In this document: piece by piece, positions 7,348-15,298 of the stretch | Numbering within the stretch: the stretch's first letter is position 1 | Layout of the letters: each line of letters begins with the position of its first letter | NCBI GenBank assembly: GCA_019119775.1 | Contig: DWWL01000056.1 | Coordinates: 1-38,385, forward strand | Direction of reading: 5' to 3' | From: Candidatus Lachnoclostridium pullistercoris | GTDB taxonomy: Bacteria; Bacillota; Clostridia; Lachnospirales; Lachnospiraceae | Length of the DNA stretch: 38,385 nucleotides | Notes under the pieces: model-generated | What the model saw: only the letters and a program-made list of their open reading frames with translations | What the model was told of the DNA's origin: nothing | Databases searched by the model: none | Translations under genes and position numbers: made by a program

Positions 7348-8013
7348 TTACCGAATCCGTCTGTCTGTGGCCCTGGAGAGCCTCATCATCACTTCCTGGA
7401 TGATCTGCACGATGATCACCAGGATCGCCGCTGTCACCAGCATGAGCCCTACCTCATAGCGGTAGTAGCCGTGGTTGATGGCGATGGCGCCCAGACCGCC
7501 GCCGCCCACAAAACCTGCCATGGCGGAATAGCCCAGGATCGTGGTGATGGAGATGGCCGCTCCCACTAAAAGGGAGGGCTTTGCCTCCGGCAGCAGCACT
7601 TTCCAGACAATCTGAAAGGTGCTGGCGCCCATGGATTTTGCCGCCTCAATCACCCCGGCGTCCACTTCCTTGAAGGAAGACTCCACCATTCTGGCGATGT
7701 AGGGAGCCGCCGCGATCACTAACGGCGGGATAATGGCTTTGGAACCTACAACCGTTCCCACCAGCGCTTCCGTCAGGGGCAGGACCATGATCAGAAGAAT
7801 GATGAACGGGACCGCCCGCAGCAGGTTGATTGCCACCCCCAGGATACTCTGAAGAAGGGGGATCGGCCGGATGCCGTCCTTGTCCGTCACCACCAGGATG
7901 ATCCCTAAGGGGATACCGATCAGGTAGGAGATGGCGGAGGAAAGCACCACCATGTATAAAGTTTCCCAGATGCCTTCCTGCAGCATCTGTACTGTCGCTG
8001 AATCAAAAATCAT
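7348..8013 (-). CDS. metI: Methionine ABC transporter permease
   Basis: This 221-residue protein is the standard MetI length, with about five transmembrane helices. It has the binding-protein-dependent permease EAA loop, EAAKSMGASTFQIVWKVLLPEAKP around residues 125-148, which contacts MetN. The helix containing NLLRAVPFIILLIMVLP is also typical of MetI. The start has a GAGGAGGTAACAAG site, and the first 11 nt overlap the metN 3' end. It sits between metN and metQ in the operon. Confidence 0.96.
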   Translation of the reverse strand: MIFDSATVQMLQEGIWETLYMVVLSSAISYLIGIPLGIILVVTDKDGIRPIPLLQSILGVAINLLRAVPFIILLIMVLPLTEALVGTVVGSKAIIPPLVIAAAPYIARMVESSFKEVDAGVIEAAKSMGASTFQIVWKVLLPEAKPSLLVGAAISITTILGYSAMAGFVGGGGLGAIAINHGYYRYEVGLMLVTAAILVIIVQIIQEVMMRLSRATDRRIR

Positions 8014-9019
8014 CTCTTGTTACCTCCTCGTGGGGAATTCCGGCGGTGGCCAGATAATTCATCACCCGCTTGGACTCTCCCTCGTCCTTCGGGAGCTGGA
8101 TGATCATCTGTCCCAGGGCCGTGCCGTTTACGTCCTTGGTGGCCGCATACATGATGTTCACCGGCACCTTGCAGGCCAGGATTAAATTGGCCAGCACCGG
8201 TTCATTGGACGCCCGCCCGTCAAAGGTGATGCGGACCAGCTTGGAATCTCCGAAATCCGCGTGGACCGTATCGCCCATGATCAGCTGACGCCCGATGGCT
8301 GATTTCGGTCCGGAGAAGATCTCCGAGACGGCTCCCTCCTCTGCGATGCGGCTCTTGTCGATGATTGCCACCCGGTCGCAGATGGCCTCGATCACTCCCA
8401 TCTCGTGGGTGATCACAATGACCGTCACTCCCAGTTTCCGGTTGATCTCCTTCAACAGCTGAAGGATGGATTTGGTGGTGTTGGGATCCAGGGCGCTGGT
8501 GGCCTCATCACATAAAAGCACCTTCGGGTTGGTGGCCAGGGCCCTGGCGATGGCCACTCTCTGCTTCTGGCCGCCGGAAAGCTGCGCCGGATAGGCTTTC
8601 TCCCGGTCTGCCAGTCCTACCATCTCCAGAAGCTCTCTGGCTCTCTTTTCCGCCTGATCCTTCGGCGTCTTCTGCAGCTCCATGGGGAAGCAGACATTTT
8701 TTAAAATATTTCTCTGGGCCAGCAGGTTGAACTGCTGGAAGATCATTCCCATGGACCGGCGGGCCTGATTGATTCCCTTCCGGTCCAGGCTCCCCATGGG
8801 GACTCCCTCAAAGATCACATCCCCGGATGTGGGCGTCTCCAGATAGTTGATGCACCGGACCAGAGTGCTCTTTCCCGCTCCGGACAGTCCGATGATGCCG
8901 AAGATCTCCCCTGCATAAATATCCAGACTGATGTCCTCCAGAGCTTTCACAGTCCCCGCAGAGGTCTTAAATTCCTTGACCAGGTGCTCTAATCGTATGA
9001 TGGGCTCTTTCTGTTCCAT
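8003..9019 (-). CDS. metN: Methionine ABC transporter ATP-binding protein with NIL domain
   Basis: This 338-residue ATPase drives methionine import through MetI. The Walker A is GLSGAGKST near residues 43-51, the Q-loop lies in IFQQFNLL, the signature is LSGGQKQRVAIARAL, the Walker B is VLLCDEATSALDP, and the switch His is in VITHEMG. The C-terminal part, about residues 260-338, is the NIL domain. In MetNI from other bacteria this domain binds methionine and inhibits transport when cytoplasmic methionine is high. The ATG has an AGAAGGAGAG site and overlaps with metI downstream. It is the first large gene after a roughly 350-nt leader containing a Met-rich ORF and a terminator. Confidence 0.97.
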   Translation of the reverse strand: MEQKEPIIRLEHLVKEFKTSAGTVKALEDISLDIYAGEIFGIIGLSGAGKSTLVRCINYLETPTSGDVIFEGVPMGSLDRKGINQARRSMGMIFQQFNLLAQRNILKNVCFPMELQKTPKDQAEKRARELLEMVGLADREKAYPAQLSGGQKQRVAIARALATNPKVLLCDEATSALDPNTTKSILQLLKEINRKLGVTVIVITHEMGVIEAICDRVAIIDKSRIAEEGAVSEIFSGPKSAIGRQLIMGDTVHADFGDSKLVRITFDGRASNEPVLANLILACKVPVNIMYAATKDVNGTALGQMIIQLPKDEGESKRVMNYLATAGIPHEEVTRDDF

Positions 9020-9118
9020 TTTACTCTCCTTCTCTTTCAGGCTGAGGTGCCGGCCGACAGTCTGCTGTCCGGCTTAAACGCCGGCGGCCGCCTGTCTGAT
9101 TCAGGTACCGGCGCGCAC

Positions 9119-9154
9119 AAAAAGGCAGGTCCACGGTTCTTCCATGGGCCTGCC
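9119..9154 (-). terminator. Leader terminator (candidate attenuator) upstream of metN
   Basis: On the minus strand GGCAGG-C-CCAUGG and CCGUGG-A-CCUGCC form a 13-position stem with one C/A mismatch and one G-U pair around an AAGAA loop. It is followed immediately by five U residues. The hairpin lies 36 nt after the stop of the Met-rich leader ORF and 99 nt before metN, inside the transcript that begins near 9369. This is the position expected for a transcription attenuator. The remaining leader, 9020-9118, is GC-rich with smaller CCGGC hairpins and the metN ribosome binding site. Confidence 0.8.
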
Positions 9155-9190
9155 TTCTCTTACCTTTTTTGAAATCTCTCAGTATTCCAC

Positions 9191-9322
9191 TTATGCCTGC
9201 TCACAAAAACCATTTCCACAACTGCATTCAATTTTGGCGTACTCTAACATGCGGCACATGACCTGCATCATGCCGCACATCGCCATCATCATGCTGTTGT
9301 TCATCGCTTTCGCTGCAAACAT
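9191..9322 (-). CDS. Methionine-rich leader peptide of the metNIQ operon (putative)
   Basis: This 43-codon ORF starts with ATG at 9320-9322, preceded by TTTCAGGAGG with a 7-nt gap, and ends with TAA. Ten of the first 25 codons are Met; residues 7-25 read MNNSMMMAMCGMMQVMCRM, including a Met-Met-Met run at 11-13 and Met-Met at 18-19. The C-terminal part carries a CxC and another Cys (Cys33, Cys35, Cys40), with Cys16 and Cys23 earlier. A consensus promoter lies just upstream, a strong terminator follows 36 nt downstream, and then comes the methionine transporter. The natural reading is an attenuation leader whose translation senses Met-tRNA. A small metal- or thiol-binding protein is a less likely alternative. 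No homologue was recognised. Confidence 0.7.
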   Translation of the reverse strand: MFAAKAMNNSMMMAMCGMMQVMCRMLEYAKIECSCGNGFCEQA

Positions 9323-9375
9323 CCTGTGTCCTCCTGAAACTGGCTCCGGTTTCCCGGCTGCCGTTGTTATGGTGT

Positions 9376-9404
9376 ATTTTATTGCAAAAATCTCCGGCTG
9401 TCAA
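9376..9404 (-). promoter_or_regulatory. Consensus sigma-A promoter of the metNIQ leader transcript
   Basis: On the minus strand TTGACA (9399-9404), a 17-nt spacer and TAAAAT (9376-9381) form a near-perfect housekeeping promoter. Transcription should start near 9369, about 47 nt before the leader ORF. A CCGG-GAAA-CCGG hairpin (about 9343-9354) lies between the start point and the ribosome binding site. The promoter is just downstream of pepV on the same strand. Confidence 0.8.
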
Positions 9405-9456
9405 GCATTAATTTCCATTTTTGCCCGACCGGCCCTCATAAAGGCCGTTTTCCCGG

Positions 9457-10884
9457 TCAGCGGCACAGCTGTGCGATCACCTGGGCAAAGATCTTCGCGC
9501 TGGTCAAAAGCTCGTCAATCACTGCAAATTCATCGGCTCCGTGCATCCGGTTGTCCGTGCCGGGCATAGCCGCGCCGAAGGCCACTCCGTTCTCCAGATC
9601 ATGCACGTAGGTGCCTCCTCCTGTGGACTGGCACTCTCCCTTCTGGCCGGTGTACTCCTCATAGACCTTTAAGAGCGTCTGGACAAAATGAGAGTCTCCC
9701 GGAACGTGGTGGGGCGGAGTCATGGAATCCGTCAGGAACGCAAAGCCGCGGCTCTCCATCAGGGCCTTCACCGGCTTCAGCACGTTCTCCTCATTGGAGC
9801 AGATGGGGCAGCGGCTGTCAAACCAGCCCTCCAGCCCGGTCTCTGTCACCTCCAGCATACTGAAGGTCAGGGTCAGCGGTCCGGAGATCTCATCCTCCAT
9901 GGCGATTCCCAGAGCCTCTCCCCGGAAATCTCCGTGGGGGAAACAGCTCTCCAGCTGCTTAAGCGCCTCCGTCTGTCCGCAGGGAACCAGGGGAAGGCGG
10001 TTGGCCAGATAGATCAGGGCCGTCAGAGCGTTGTTTCCGCCCTCAGGATGAGCCGCGTGAGCGCCTTCGCCCACTGCCGTCACCTTCGCCATCTGATCGC
10101 CCTTCTCCGGCGTGTAGTCGCTGTATTCCACCTCAAAATGAACGCCGATGGCGGCCTCCGTCTCCGCTGCCGCTTTCTCGAGCATATCGGCTGTCACGCC
10201 CTGGAACACCGCCTCCGCCTTGCCGGGAAGAACGTTGATCTTCGTTCCCGCATGGATGGAGCAGAGTCTGGGCAGTGCCGTGCTCTTCTCCCACTCAGCC
10301 GTAAAATGGCCGCGGAACATTCCCTTCTCCGTGTTGATCACAGGGAACTCCGCATCCGGGGAGAAGGTCATGGGCGCCTCTTTCTCCACCGCATAGTAAT
10401 GAGTGATGTCGGAGCTGCCGCACTCCTCGTCCGTTCCCAGGATCAGACGGACGTTCTTTTTCACCGGGATCCCCAGCTCTTTCACCGCGCGCATGGCGTA
10501 GAGAGCCGCCACCGCCGGTCCCTTGTCGTCGGCCGTTCCTCTGCCGTAGAGCTTTCCGTCCTTCTCCACCGGCTCAAAGGGAGATGTGACCTCCCAGCCC
10601 TCGCCTGCCGGGACCACGTCCAGATGGGCCAGAATGTCCAGTCCGGCCTCCCCGTCATTTAAGTCAGCCGTTCCCACATAGTTGTCGTAATTGCGGACAG
10701 AAAATCCGTATCTCTCCGCCATTCCCAGGGCCATGCCCAGGGCGGTGCACACGCCCTCACCGTAGGGCATTCCCTCCTTGTACGGCATTTTTTCGCTGTT
10801 GATCCGGCACAGGGTGATGATGTCGCCCAGCATCTCCTCCCTGTGGCTGTCGATATACTGTTCAATTTTGTCGCGGTATTCCAT
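9457..10884 (-). CDS. pepV: M20 family dipeptidase, PepV/Sapep type
   Basis: This 475-residue protein fits the PepV-like metal-dependent dipeptidases (family length about 465-470), which hydrolyse dipeptides in the cytoplasm. Metal-site motifs are in order: LAHLDVVPAG near residue 87 (HxD), GRGTADDKGP, and GTDEECGSSD, with the general-base and bridging Glu pair, then SPDAEFP. A lid domain occupies roughly residues 190-370, and a HGADE-type motif (MHGADEF) closes the active site near the C-terminus. The ATG has a GGAGGAAGAGCG site. It lies 51 nt after yqeY on the same strand. The exact peptide preference cannot be read from sequence. Confidence 0.92.
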   Translation of the reverse strand: MEYRDKIEQYIDSHREEMLGDIITLCRINSEKMPYKEGMPYGEGVCTALGMALGMAERYGFSVRNYDNYVGTADLNDGEAGLDILAHLDVVPAGEGWEVTSPFEPVEKDGKLYGRGTADDKGPAVAALYAMRAVKELGIPVKKNVRLILGTDEECGSSDITHYYAVEKEAPMTFSPDAEFPVINTEKGMFRGHFTAEWEKSTALPRLCSIHAGTKINVLPGKAEAVFQGVTADMLEKAAAETEAAIGVHFEVEYSDYTPEKGDQMAKVTAVGEGAHAAHPEGGNNALTALIYLANRLPLVPCGQTEALKQLESCFPHGDFRGEALGIAMEDEISGPLTLTFSMLEVTETGLEGWFDSRCPICSNEENVLKPVKALMESRGFAFLTDSMTPPHHVPGDSHFVQTLLKVYEEYTGQKGECQSTGGGTYVHDLENGVAFGAAMPGTDNRMHGADEFAVIDELLTSAKIFAQVIAQLCR

Positions 10885-10935
10885 CGCTCTTCCTCCGTTT
10901 CTGTCTGATGAATCTTCGGCCGCAGCCTCTGTCTG

Positions 10936-11382
10936 TCACTGGAACATGGAACCCAGAACCTGGTTTACCTCTTTTCCGTCGGCCTTTCCCTTGACCCGCG
11001 GCATGAGCTCCTTCATGATCTTTCCCTTGTCCTTCGCCGTGGGGGCGCTGATCCCCAGCTCAGCGAGCACCTGGCTGATCACCTCCCGGATCTGGTCCTC
11101 ATTCATGTCTTCGGGAGCAAACTCCTGATAGACAGACATGCGGAACTGAGCCTCGTTTTTAATGTCTTCCCGGTCCGCGGGGGCAGACTCCCAGGTCTCC
11201 TTTAACTGCTTGATCTCCTTCTTCACCACTGCGTTCTCCTCGTCCTCCGTCAGCGGCTCTCTCTTGTCTATCTCTGCGTTCTTCAGCGCGGAGAGAAGCA
11301 TGGAAAGGGCATCCTTTCTCTCCTTCTCCTTCGCCTTCATCGCCGCTACCATGGCGGCTCTCACCACATCGATCTTGCTCAT
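10936..11382 (-). CDS. yqeY: GatB/YqeY domain protein
   Basis: The product has 148 residues from the ATG at 11382, which is spaced properly from AGAAAGGA; an ATG three codons earlier sits almost on the ribosome binding site. It is the YqeY type: a helical N-terminal bundle (SKIDVVRAAMVAAMKAKEKERKDALSML) and a C-terminal GatB-tail-like tRNA-interacting domain (about residues 90-148). YqeY resembles the tail of amidotransferase subunit GatB, but its own function is unclear; family members are usually cytoplasmic and often near rpsU. Here it lies between prfC and pepV. Confidence 0.93.
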   Translation of the reverse strand: MSKIDVVRAAMVAAMKAKEKERKDALSMLLSALKNAEIDKREPLTEDEENAVVKKEIKQLKETWESAPADREDIKNEAQFRMSVYQEFAPEDMNEDQIREVISQVLAELGISAPTAKDKGKIMKELMPRVKGKADGKEVNQVLGSMFQ

Positions 11383-11453
11383 GATTCCCATCCTTTCTGC
11401 CCGCTCTCTCCCTCAGAACGCCAGCGGGCCCTGCTCTGTCCTTCTCTGCGCCG

Positions 11454-13046
11454 TCAGTTTCTGCCGAACTCGCTGAGCACCAGCCCCGGATTTCTCTCCA
11501 GCACCATGCCCACGCTCCAGCTGTTCACAAACAGCAGCAGCGGATTGCCCTTCAGATCCATGATCCGCTTCATGTCAGAAGTTCCCTGGATCTTCGCCAC
11601 ATCCACCTGGCTGGAGCTGTCCACCCAGCGGATGTATTCATAGGGCAGCTTGTCTAACTTCACTTCTACATTGTACTCATTCTGCAGGCGGTAAGTCAAC
11701 ACCTCAAACTGCAGTTCTCCCACAACGCCCACGATGATCTCTTCCATGCCGGTGTTGTACTCCTGGAAGATCTGGATGGCGCCTTCCTGGGCGATCTGGT
11801 TGACGCCCTTTAAAAACTGCTTCCGCTTCATGGTATCCACCTGGCGCACCCTGGCGAAATGCTCCGGCGCGAAGGTGGGGATTCCCTCAAACTCAAACTT
11901 TTCACTGGAGCTGCACAGAGTGTCTCCGATGGAGAAAATGCCCGGATCGAACACGCCGATGATGTCGCCGGCGTATGCCTCCTCCACGATCTTCCGGTCC
12001 TGGGCCATCATCTGCTGAGGCTGGGACAGGCGGATCTTTTTGCCGCCCTGGACGTGGTTTACCTCCATGCCCGCCTCAAAACGGCCGGACACAATCCTCA
12101 TAAACGCGATTCTGTCCCGGTGGGCCTTGTTCATGTTGGCCTGAATCTTAAACACAAAGGCGGAAAACTGCTCCTCAAAGGGATCCACCACACGGGTGAT
12201 GGCCTTCCTCGGCAGGGGCGGGGTGGTCATTTTCAGGAAATGCTCCAGAAACGTCTCCACACCGAAGTTGGTGAGGGCTGAGCCGAAAAACACAGGGGAG
12301 AGTTTGCCGGCGCTCACCTTTTCCTGGTCAAACTCGTCGCTGGCCCCATCAAGCAGCTCAATGTCCTCCATCAGCTGCTCATGGTAGATCGGCCCGATCA
12401 CCGACTCCACATCCGTTCCCTCCAGATCAAACTCCTGGGAAGCCACCTCCTTCTGTCCGCCCATGGCAGCCGTGAAAGTGGTGATTTTTCTGGTGCTTCT
12501 GTCGTATACGCCCTTGAAATTCTTGCCGCAGCCGATGGGCCAGTTGATGGGGCAGGTGCGGATCCCCAGCACGCTCTCGATCTCGCTCATCAGCTCAAAG
12601 GGATCCCTGGCCTCCCGGTCCATCTTGTTGATGAAGGTAAAGATCGGGATTCCTCTCATGACGCAGACCTTAAACAGCTTGATAGTCTGGGCCTCCACGC
12701 CCTTGGACCCGTCGATGACCATGACGGCTGAGTCCGCTGCCATCAGGGTCCGGTAAGTGTCCTCAGAGAAATCCTGATGGCCCGGGGTATCCAGAATGTT
12801 GATGCAGTATCCCTCGTAGTTAAACTGCAGCACCGACGAGGTGACGGAGATTCCTCTCTCCTTCTCGATCTCCATCCAGTCGGAAACCGCGTGCTTGGTG
12901 GCCTTTCTTCCCTTTACGGTTCCCGCCAGGTTGATGGCTCCTCCGTAGAGCAGGAATTTCTCCGTCAGGGTCGTCTTTCCCGCATCCGGGTGGGAGATGA
13001 TCGCAAAAGTCCTTCTTCTCTTGATTTCTTCCGCTATATTTGCCAA
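11454..13046 (-). CDS. prfC: Peptide chain release factor 3
   Basis: RF3 is a translational GTPase that removes RF1 or RF2 from the ribosome after peptide release. GTPase motifs are G1 SHPDAGKTTLTEKFL, G3 DTPGHQDFSEDTYR and G4 NKMDREARDP. Domains II and III follow and end in SEFGRN. I chose a TTG start at 13044-13046: GGAGG lies 8 nt upstream and it gives 530 residues (Met-Ala-Asn-Ile-Ala-Glu...), the usual RF3 length. The upstream in-frame ATG at 13085 would add 13 unusual residues (MIFYFYNDTEEEP) that overlap the ribosome binding site. It heads a minus-strand run with yqeY and pepV. Confidence 0.96.
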   Translation of the reverse strand: MANIAEEIKRRRTFAIISHPDAGKTTLTEKFLLYGGAINLAGTVKGRKATKHAVSDWMEIEKERGISVTSSVLQFNYEGYCINILDTPGHQDFSEDTYRTLMAADSAVMVIDGSKGVEAQTIKLFKVCVMRGIPIFTFINKMDREARDPFELMSEIESVLGIRTCPINWPIGCGKNFKGVYDRSTRKITTFTAAMGGQKEVASQEFDLEGTDVESVIGPIYHEQLMEDIELLDGASDEFDQEKVSAGKLSPVFFGSALTNFGVETFLEHFLKMTTPPLPRKAITRVVDPFEEQFSAFVFKIQANMNKAHRDRIAFMRIVSGRFEAGMEVNHVQGGKKIRLSQPQQMMAQDRKIVEEAYAGDIIGVFDPGIFSIGDTLCSSSEKFEFEGIPTFAPEHFARVRQVDTMKRKQFLKGVNQIAQEGAIQIFQEYNTGMEEIIVGVVGELQFEVLTYRLQNEYNVEVKLDKLPYEYIRWVDSSSQVDVAKIQGTSDMKRIMDLKGNPLLLFVNSWSVGMVLERNPGLVLSEFGRN

Positions 13047-13154
13047 AGGTTCTTCCTCCGTATCGTTATAAAAATAAAATATCAATTTCCGGGCAGCTGG
13101 GGAAAAAGCCTGTTTCCAGCCCCTATGTCCGACCGGCGTTCTGCCCGCAGAAAT

Positions 13155-13182
13155 AAACGGGCGTCCTAAAAAACGCTCGTTT
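13155..13182. terminator. Inverted repeat between the esterase and prfC, possible terminator
   Basis: AAACGGGCGT (13155-13164) and ACGCTCGTTT (13173-13182) pair with a single mismatch around an A-rich loop. It lies 26 nt past the esterase stop. The flanking T-richness is modest, so it could be a weak terminator for the coaBC-esterase operon. The rest of 13047-13208 holds no clear promoter that I can commit to. Confidence 0.4.
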
Positions 13183-13208
13183 CATTCTAGTATGAAAATG
13201 ACGGAAAG

Positions 13209-14009
13209 TCAACGCCTTTTGGCCCACAGCCCCGCCAGATGCGTCCACTCTGCCACTCCGGGATCCGCGTACTCCCCGGCCGGATCCAGGGCCGTATCCT
13301 CGTCTCCCAGGGCCATGGCATGTCTTCCGCCGGAAAACAGATGGAGCTCCACGCTGACCCCTGCTTTCTTTAAGGCCAGGGCAAACAGCAGGCTGTTCTC
13401 CGCCGCCACCGTCCGGTCGGCGGCCGTATGCCAGAGAAAGGCCGGCGGAACCTGGCTGCCCGCCTGTTTTTCCAGGGAGATTAGCTCCCGAAGGCTGGGA
13501 TCGTTTTTTCTATCTCCCAACAAGTTTCTCACCGATCCCTCGTGGGCGTACTCCCCGGCCGTGATCACCGGATAGCAGAGGATGAGCCCGTCCGGGCGGA
13601 TCTCCTCCCCCCGCCTGCCGCTCCCCTTCTGCACAAATTCCTTATCCCAGTGCACTCCCAGGGACGCCGCCAGATGACCGCCGGCGGAGGACCCGCACAC
13701 AAAGATCCGGCGGGGATCGATCTGCCACCGGTCCGCATTTTCACGCACCAGGGCCACTGCCCGGGCCAGCTCCAGAAGAGCCGTGGGAAAACGGGCTGGG
13801 GCCACGCTGTAATCCAGGACAAACGCCTGATACCCCATGGTCAGAAACCGCAGGGCGTAGGGCTCCCCCTCTCTGCCGGAGCATTCCGCGTAGGAGCCGC
13901 CGGGGCAGATGATCACCGCCGGGCGGAGCCGTTCCCGCTCAAACTCCATGGTGTCCCGCAGATAGGCGGTCAGTGTTCCGTCTCCCACCGCGATCTCTCT
14001 AAGCCTCAT
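13209..14009 (-). CDS. Alpha/beta hydrolase, BD-FAE-like esterase
   Basis: This 266-residue protein has a BD-FAE/acetyl-esterase-like alpha/beta-hydrolase fold. Near residues 34-38 the oxyanion segment CPGGSYAECSGREGEP replaces the classical HGG. The nucleophile elbow is VCGSSAGG near residues 108-115, and the likely acid is Asp in HTAADRTV. The catalytic His is in FSGGRHAMALGD near residue 230. No signal peptide is present. The family includes carbohydrate acetyl and feruloyl esterases; the substrate here is unknown. Its ATG overlaps the coaBC stop by 4 nt, so it is translationally coupled to coaBC, though no functional link to coenzyme A is obvious. Confidence 0.88.
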   Translation of the reverse strand: MRLREIAVGDGTLTAYLRDTMEFERERLRPAVIICPGGSYAECSGREGEPYALRFLTMGYQAFVLDYSVAPARFPTALLELARAVALVRENADRWQIDPRRIFVCGSSAGGHLAASLGVHWDKEFVQKGSGRRGEEIRPDGLILCYPVITAGEYAHEGSVRNLLGDRKNDPSLRELISLEKQAGSQVPPAFLWHTAADRTVAAENSLLFALALKKAGVSVELHLFSGGRHAMALGDEDTALDPAGEYADPGVAEWTHLAGLWAKRR

Positions 14010-15205
14010 CTCTTTTCCATCTCCTCCAGCACCGCATCTAAAAGCCTGTGGGCCACCTCATCCTTTGTCAGCTTGGGAAGCTCCAGCTCCCTCTCTTTCG
14101 TAATCAGCGTCACCACATTGGTGTCCACCCCAAATCCGGCTCCCTCCACCTTCAGATTGTTGGCCACGATCATGTCCAGATTCTTCTTTTTTAACTTCGC
14201 CCTGGAGTTTTCCAGCATATTCTGCGTCTCCATGGAAAAGCCGCAGAGAAACTGACCGTCCCGCTTGTGCTCTCCCAGCCAGGCCAAAATGTCGTCAGTC
14301 CGCTCCAGGCGGATGGAAAGGTCCCCGTCCTTTTTCTTCACTTTCTCGTCCGCCACCTCCGCCGGGCGGTAGTCCGCCACCGCAGCTGCCTTCACAATCA
14401 CATCCTGATCCGCCGCCGCAGCCGTCACCGCCTCGAACATGTCCCTGGCGCTGGTCACCTGTATGAGCTTCACAAACCGGGGAGGCGCCACCTCCGTGTG
14501 GGCGGACACCAGAGTGACCTCTGCCCCCCGCAGGGAGGCTGCCCTTGCCACCGCATAGCCCATTTTTCCGGTGGAGTGGTTGGTGATGTAGCGCACCGGA
14601 TCAATGGCCTCCATAGTGGCTCCCGCCGTCACCAGTATCTTTTTCCCCGCCAGATCCTTAGGAAACGCGGCCGCCTTCAAAATATAGTCAAACAGCTCCT
14701 CCGGCTCCGGCATCTTTCCTGCCCCCGTATCTCCGCAGGCCAGATAGCCCTCCGCCGGGGCGATAACCTCCATCCCGTACTTCCTGCAGATCTCCAGATT
14801 GTCCTGAAGAATGGGGTTTTCGTACATCCGGGTGTTCATGGCCGGAGCGATGATCTTCGGGCACTGGCAAGCCAGAAAGGTGGTGGTGAGCATGTCGTCC
14901 GCCAGACCGTGGGCCGCCTTGGCGATCACATTGGCTGACGCCGGGGCGATGAGAAATACGTCCGCCCGCTTTGCCAGGGCCACATGCTCCACGCTGAACT
15001 GAAAATTCCGGTCAAATGTGTCCACCAGACATTTGTTTCCCGTCAGGCTCTCAAAGGTAATGGGGTTGATGAAATTTACGGCGTTCTTCGTCATGATCAC
15101 TTCCACGTCCGCCCCCTGCTTTTTTAACATGCTGGCCAGGCTGGCGATCTTATAAGCGGCAATGCTGCCGGTCACTCCCAGTACCACGGTTTTTCCTTTT
15201 AACAT
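14006..15205 (-). CDS. coaBC: Bifunctional phosphopantothenoylcysteine decarboxylase / phosphopantothenate-cysteine ligase
   Basis: This 399-residue enzyme performs two consecutive steps of coenzyme A synthesis: it couples 4'-phosphopantothenate to cysteine using CTP (CoaB, C-terminal) and decarboxylates the product (CoaC, N-terminal, FMN). CoaC motifs visible are GVTGSIAAYK at the N-terminus, PAMNTRMYENP around residues 120-130, and the CGDTGAGKMPEPEE substrate-clamp Cys near residue 157. The CoaB part begins with KILVTAGATMEAIDPVRYITN near residue 188 and includes SIRLERTDDIL and GFSMET. It is divergent from coaX, the preceding enzyme of the same pathway, across 93 nt. The esterase gene is coupled downstream. 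Confidence 0.97.
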   Translation of the reverse strand: MLKGKTVVLGVTGSIAAYKIASLASMLKKQGADVEVIMTKNAVNFINPITFESLTGNKCLVDTFDRNFQFSVEHVALAKRADVFLIAPASANVIAKAAHGLADDMLTTTFLACQCPKIIAPAMNTRMYENPILQDNLEICRKYGMEVIAPAEGYLACGDTGAGKMPEPEELFDYILKAAAFPKDLAGKKILVTAGATMEAIDPVRYITNHSTGKMGYAVARAASLRGAEVTLVSAHTEVAPPRFVKLIQVTSARDMFEAVTAAAADQDVIVKAAAVADYRPAEVADEKVKKKDGDLSIRLERTDDILAWLGEHKRDGQFLCGFSMETQNMLENSRAKLKKKNLDMIVANNLKVEGAGFGVDTNVVTLITKERELELPKLTKDEVAHRLLDAVLEEMEKR

Positions 15206-15217
15206 AGCTGCCTCCCA

Positions 15218-15246
15218 TTGAGTTTTTTTTTCAAATATGGTATAAA
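15218..15246 (+). promoter_or_regulatory. Sigma-A-type promoter of coaX
   Basis: TTGAGT (15218-15223) and TATAAA (15241-15246) are separated by 17 nt, in the coaBC-coaX divergent region. The start codon at 15299 lies about 46 nt downstream of the expected transcription start. The same AT-rich stretch may hold the coaBC promoter in the other direction (TATACT- and TATACC-like hexamers), but I cannot fix it. Confidence 0.6.
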
Positions 15247-15298
15247 ACTATGAGAATAAGTATAACATGGTTTTCTGCCATTTGAAAGGAGTTCCTTT

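Noticed and set aside
9020-9369. SAM-I/II riboswitch or Met T-box upstream of metN
   Set aside because: I looked for the S-box core and for AGGGUGGNACCGCG and did not see either; only the Met-rich ORF and one terminator are evident. A covariance search could overturn this.
9688-10662. A 324-codon plus-strand frame antisense to pepV
   Set aside because: Composition is His/Arg/Leu-rich with no family pattern, and it lies inside pepV with its complete metal-binding motifs.
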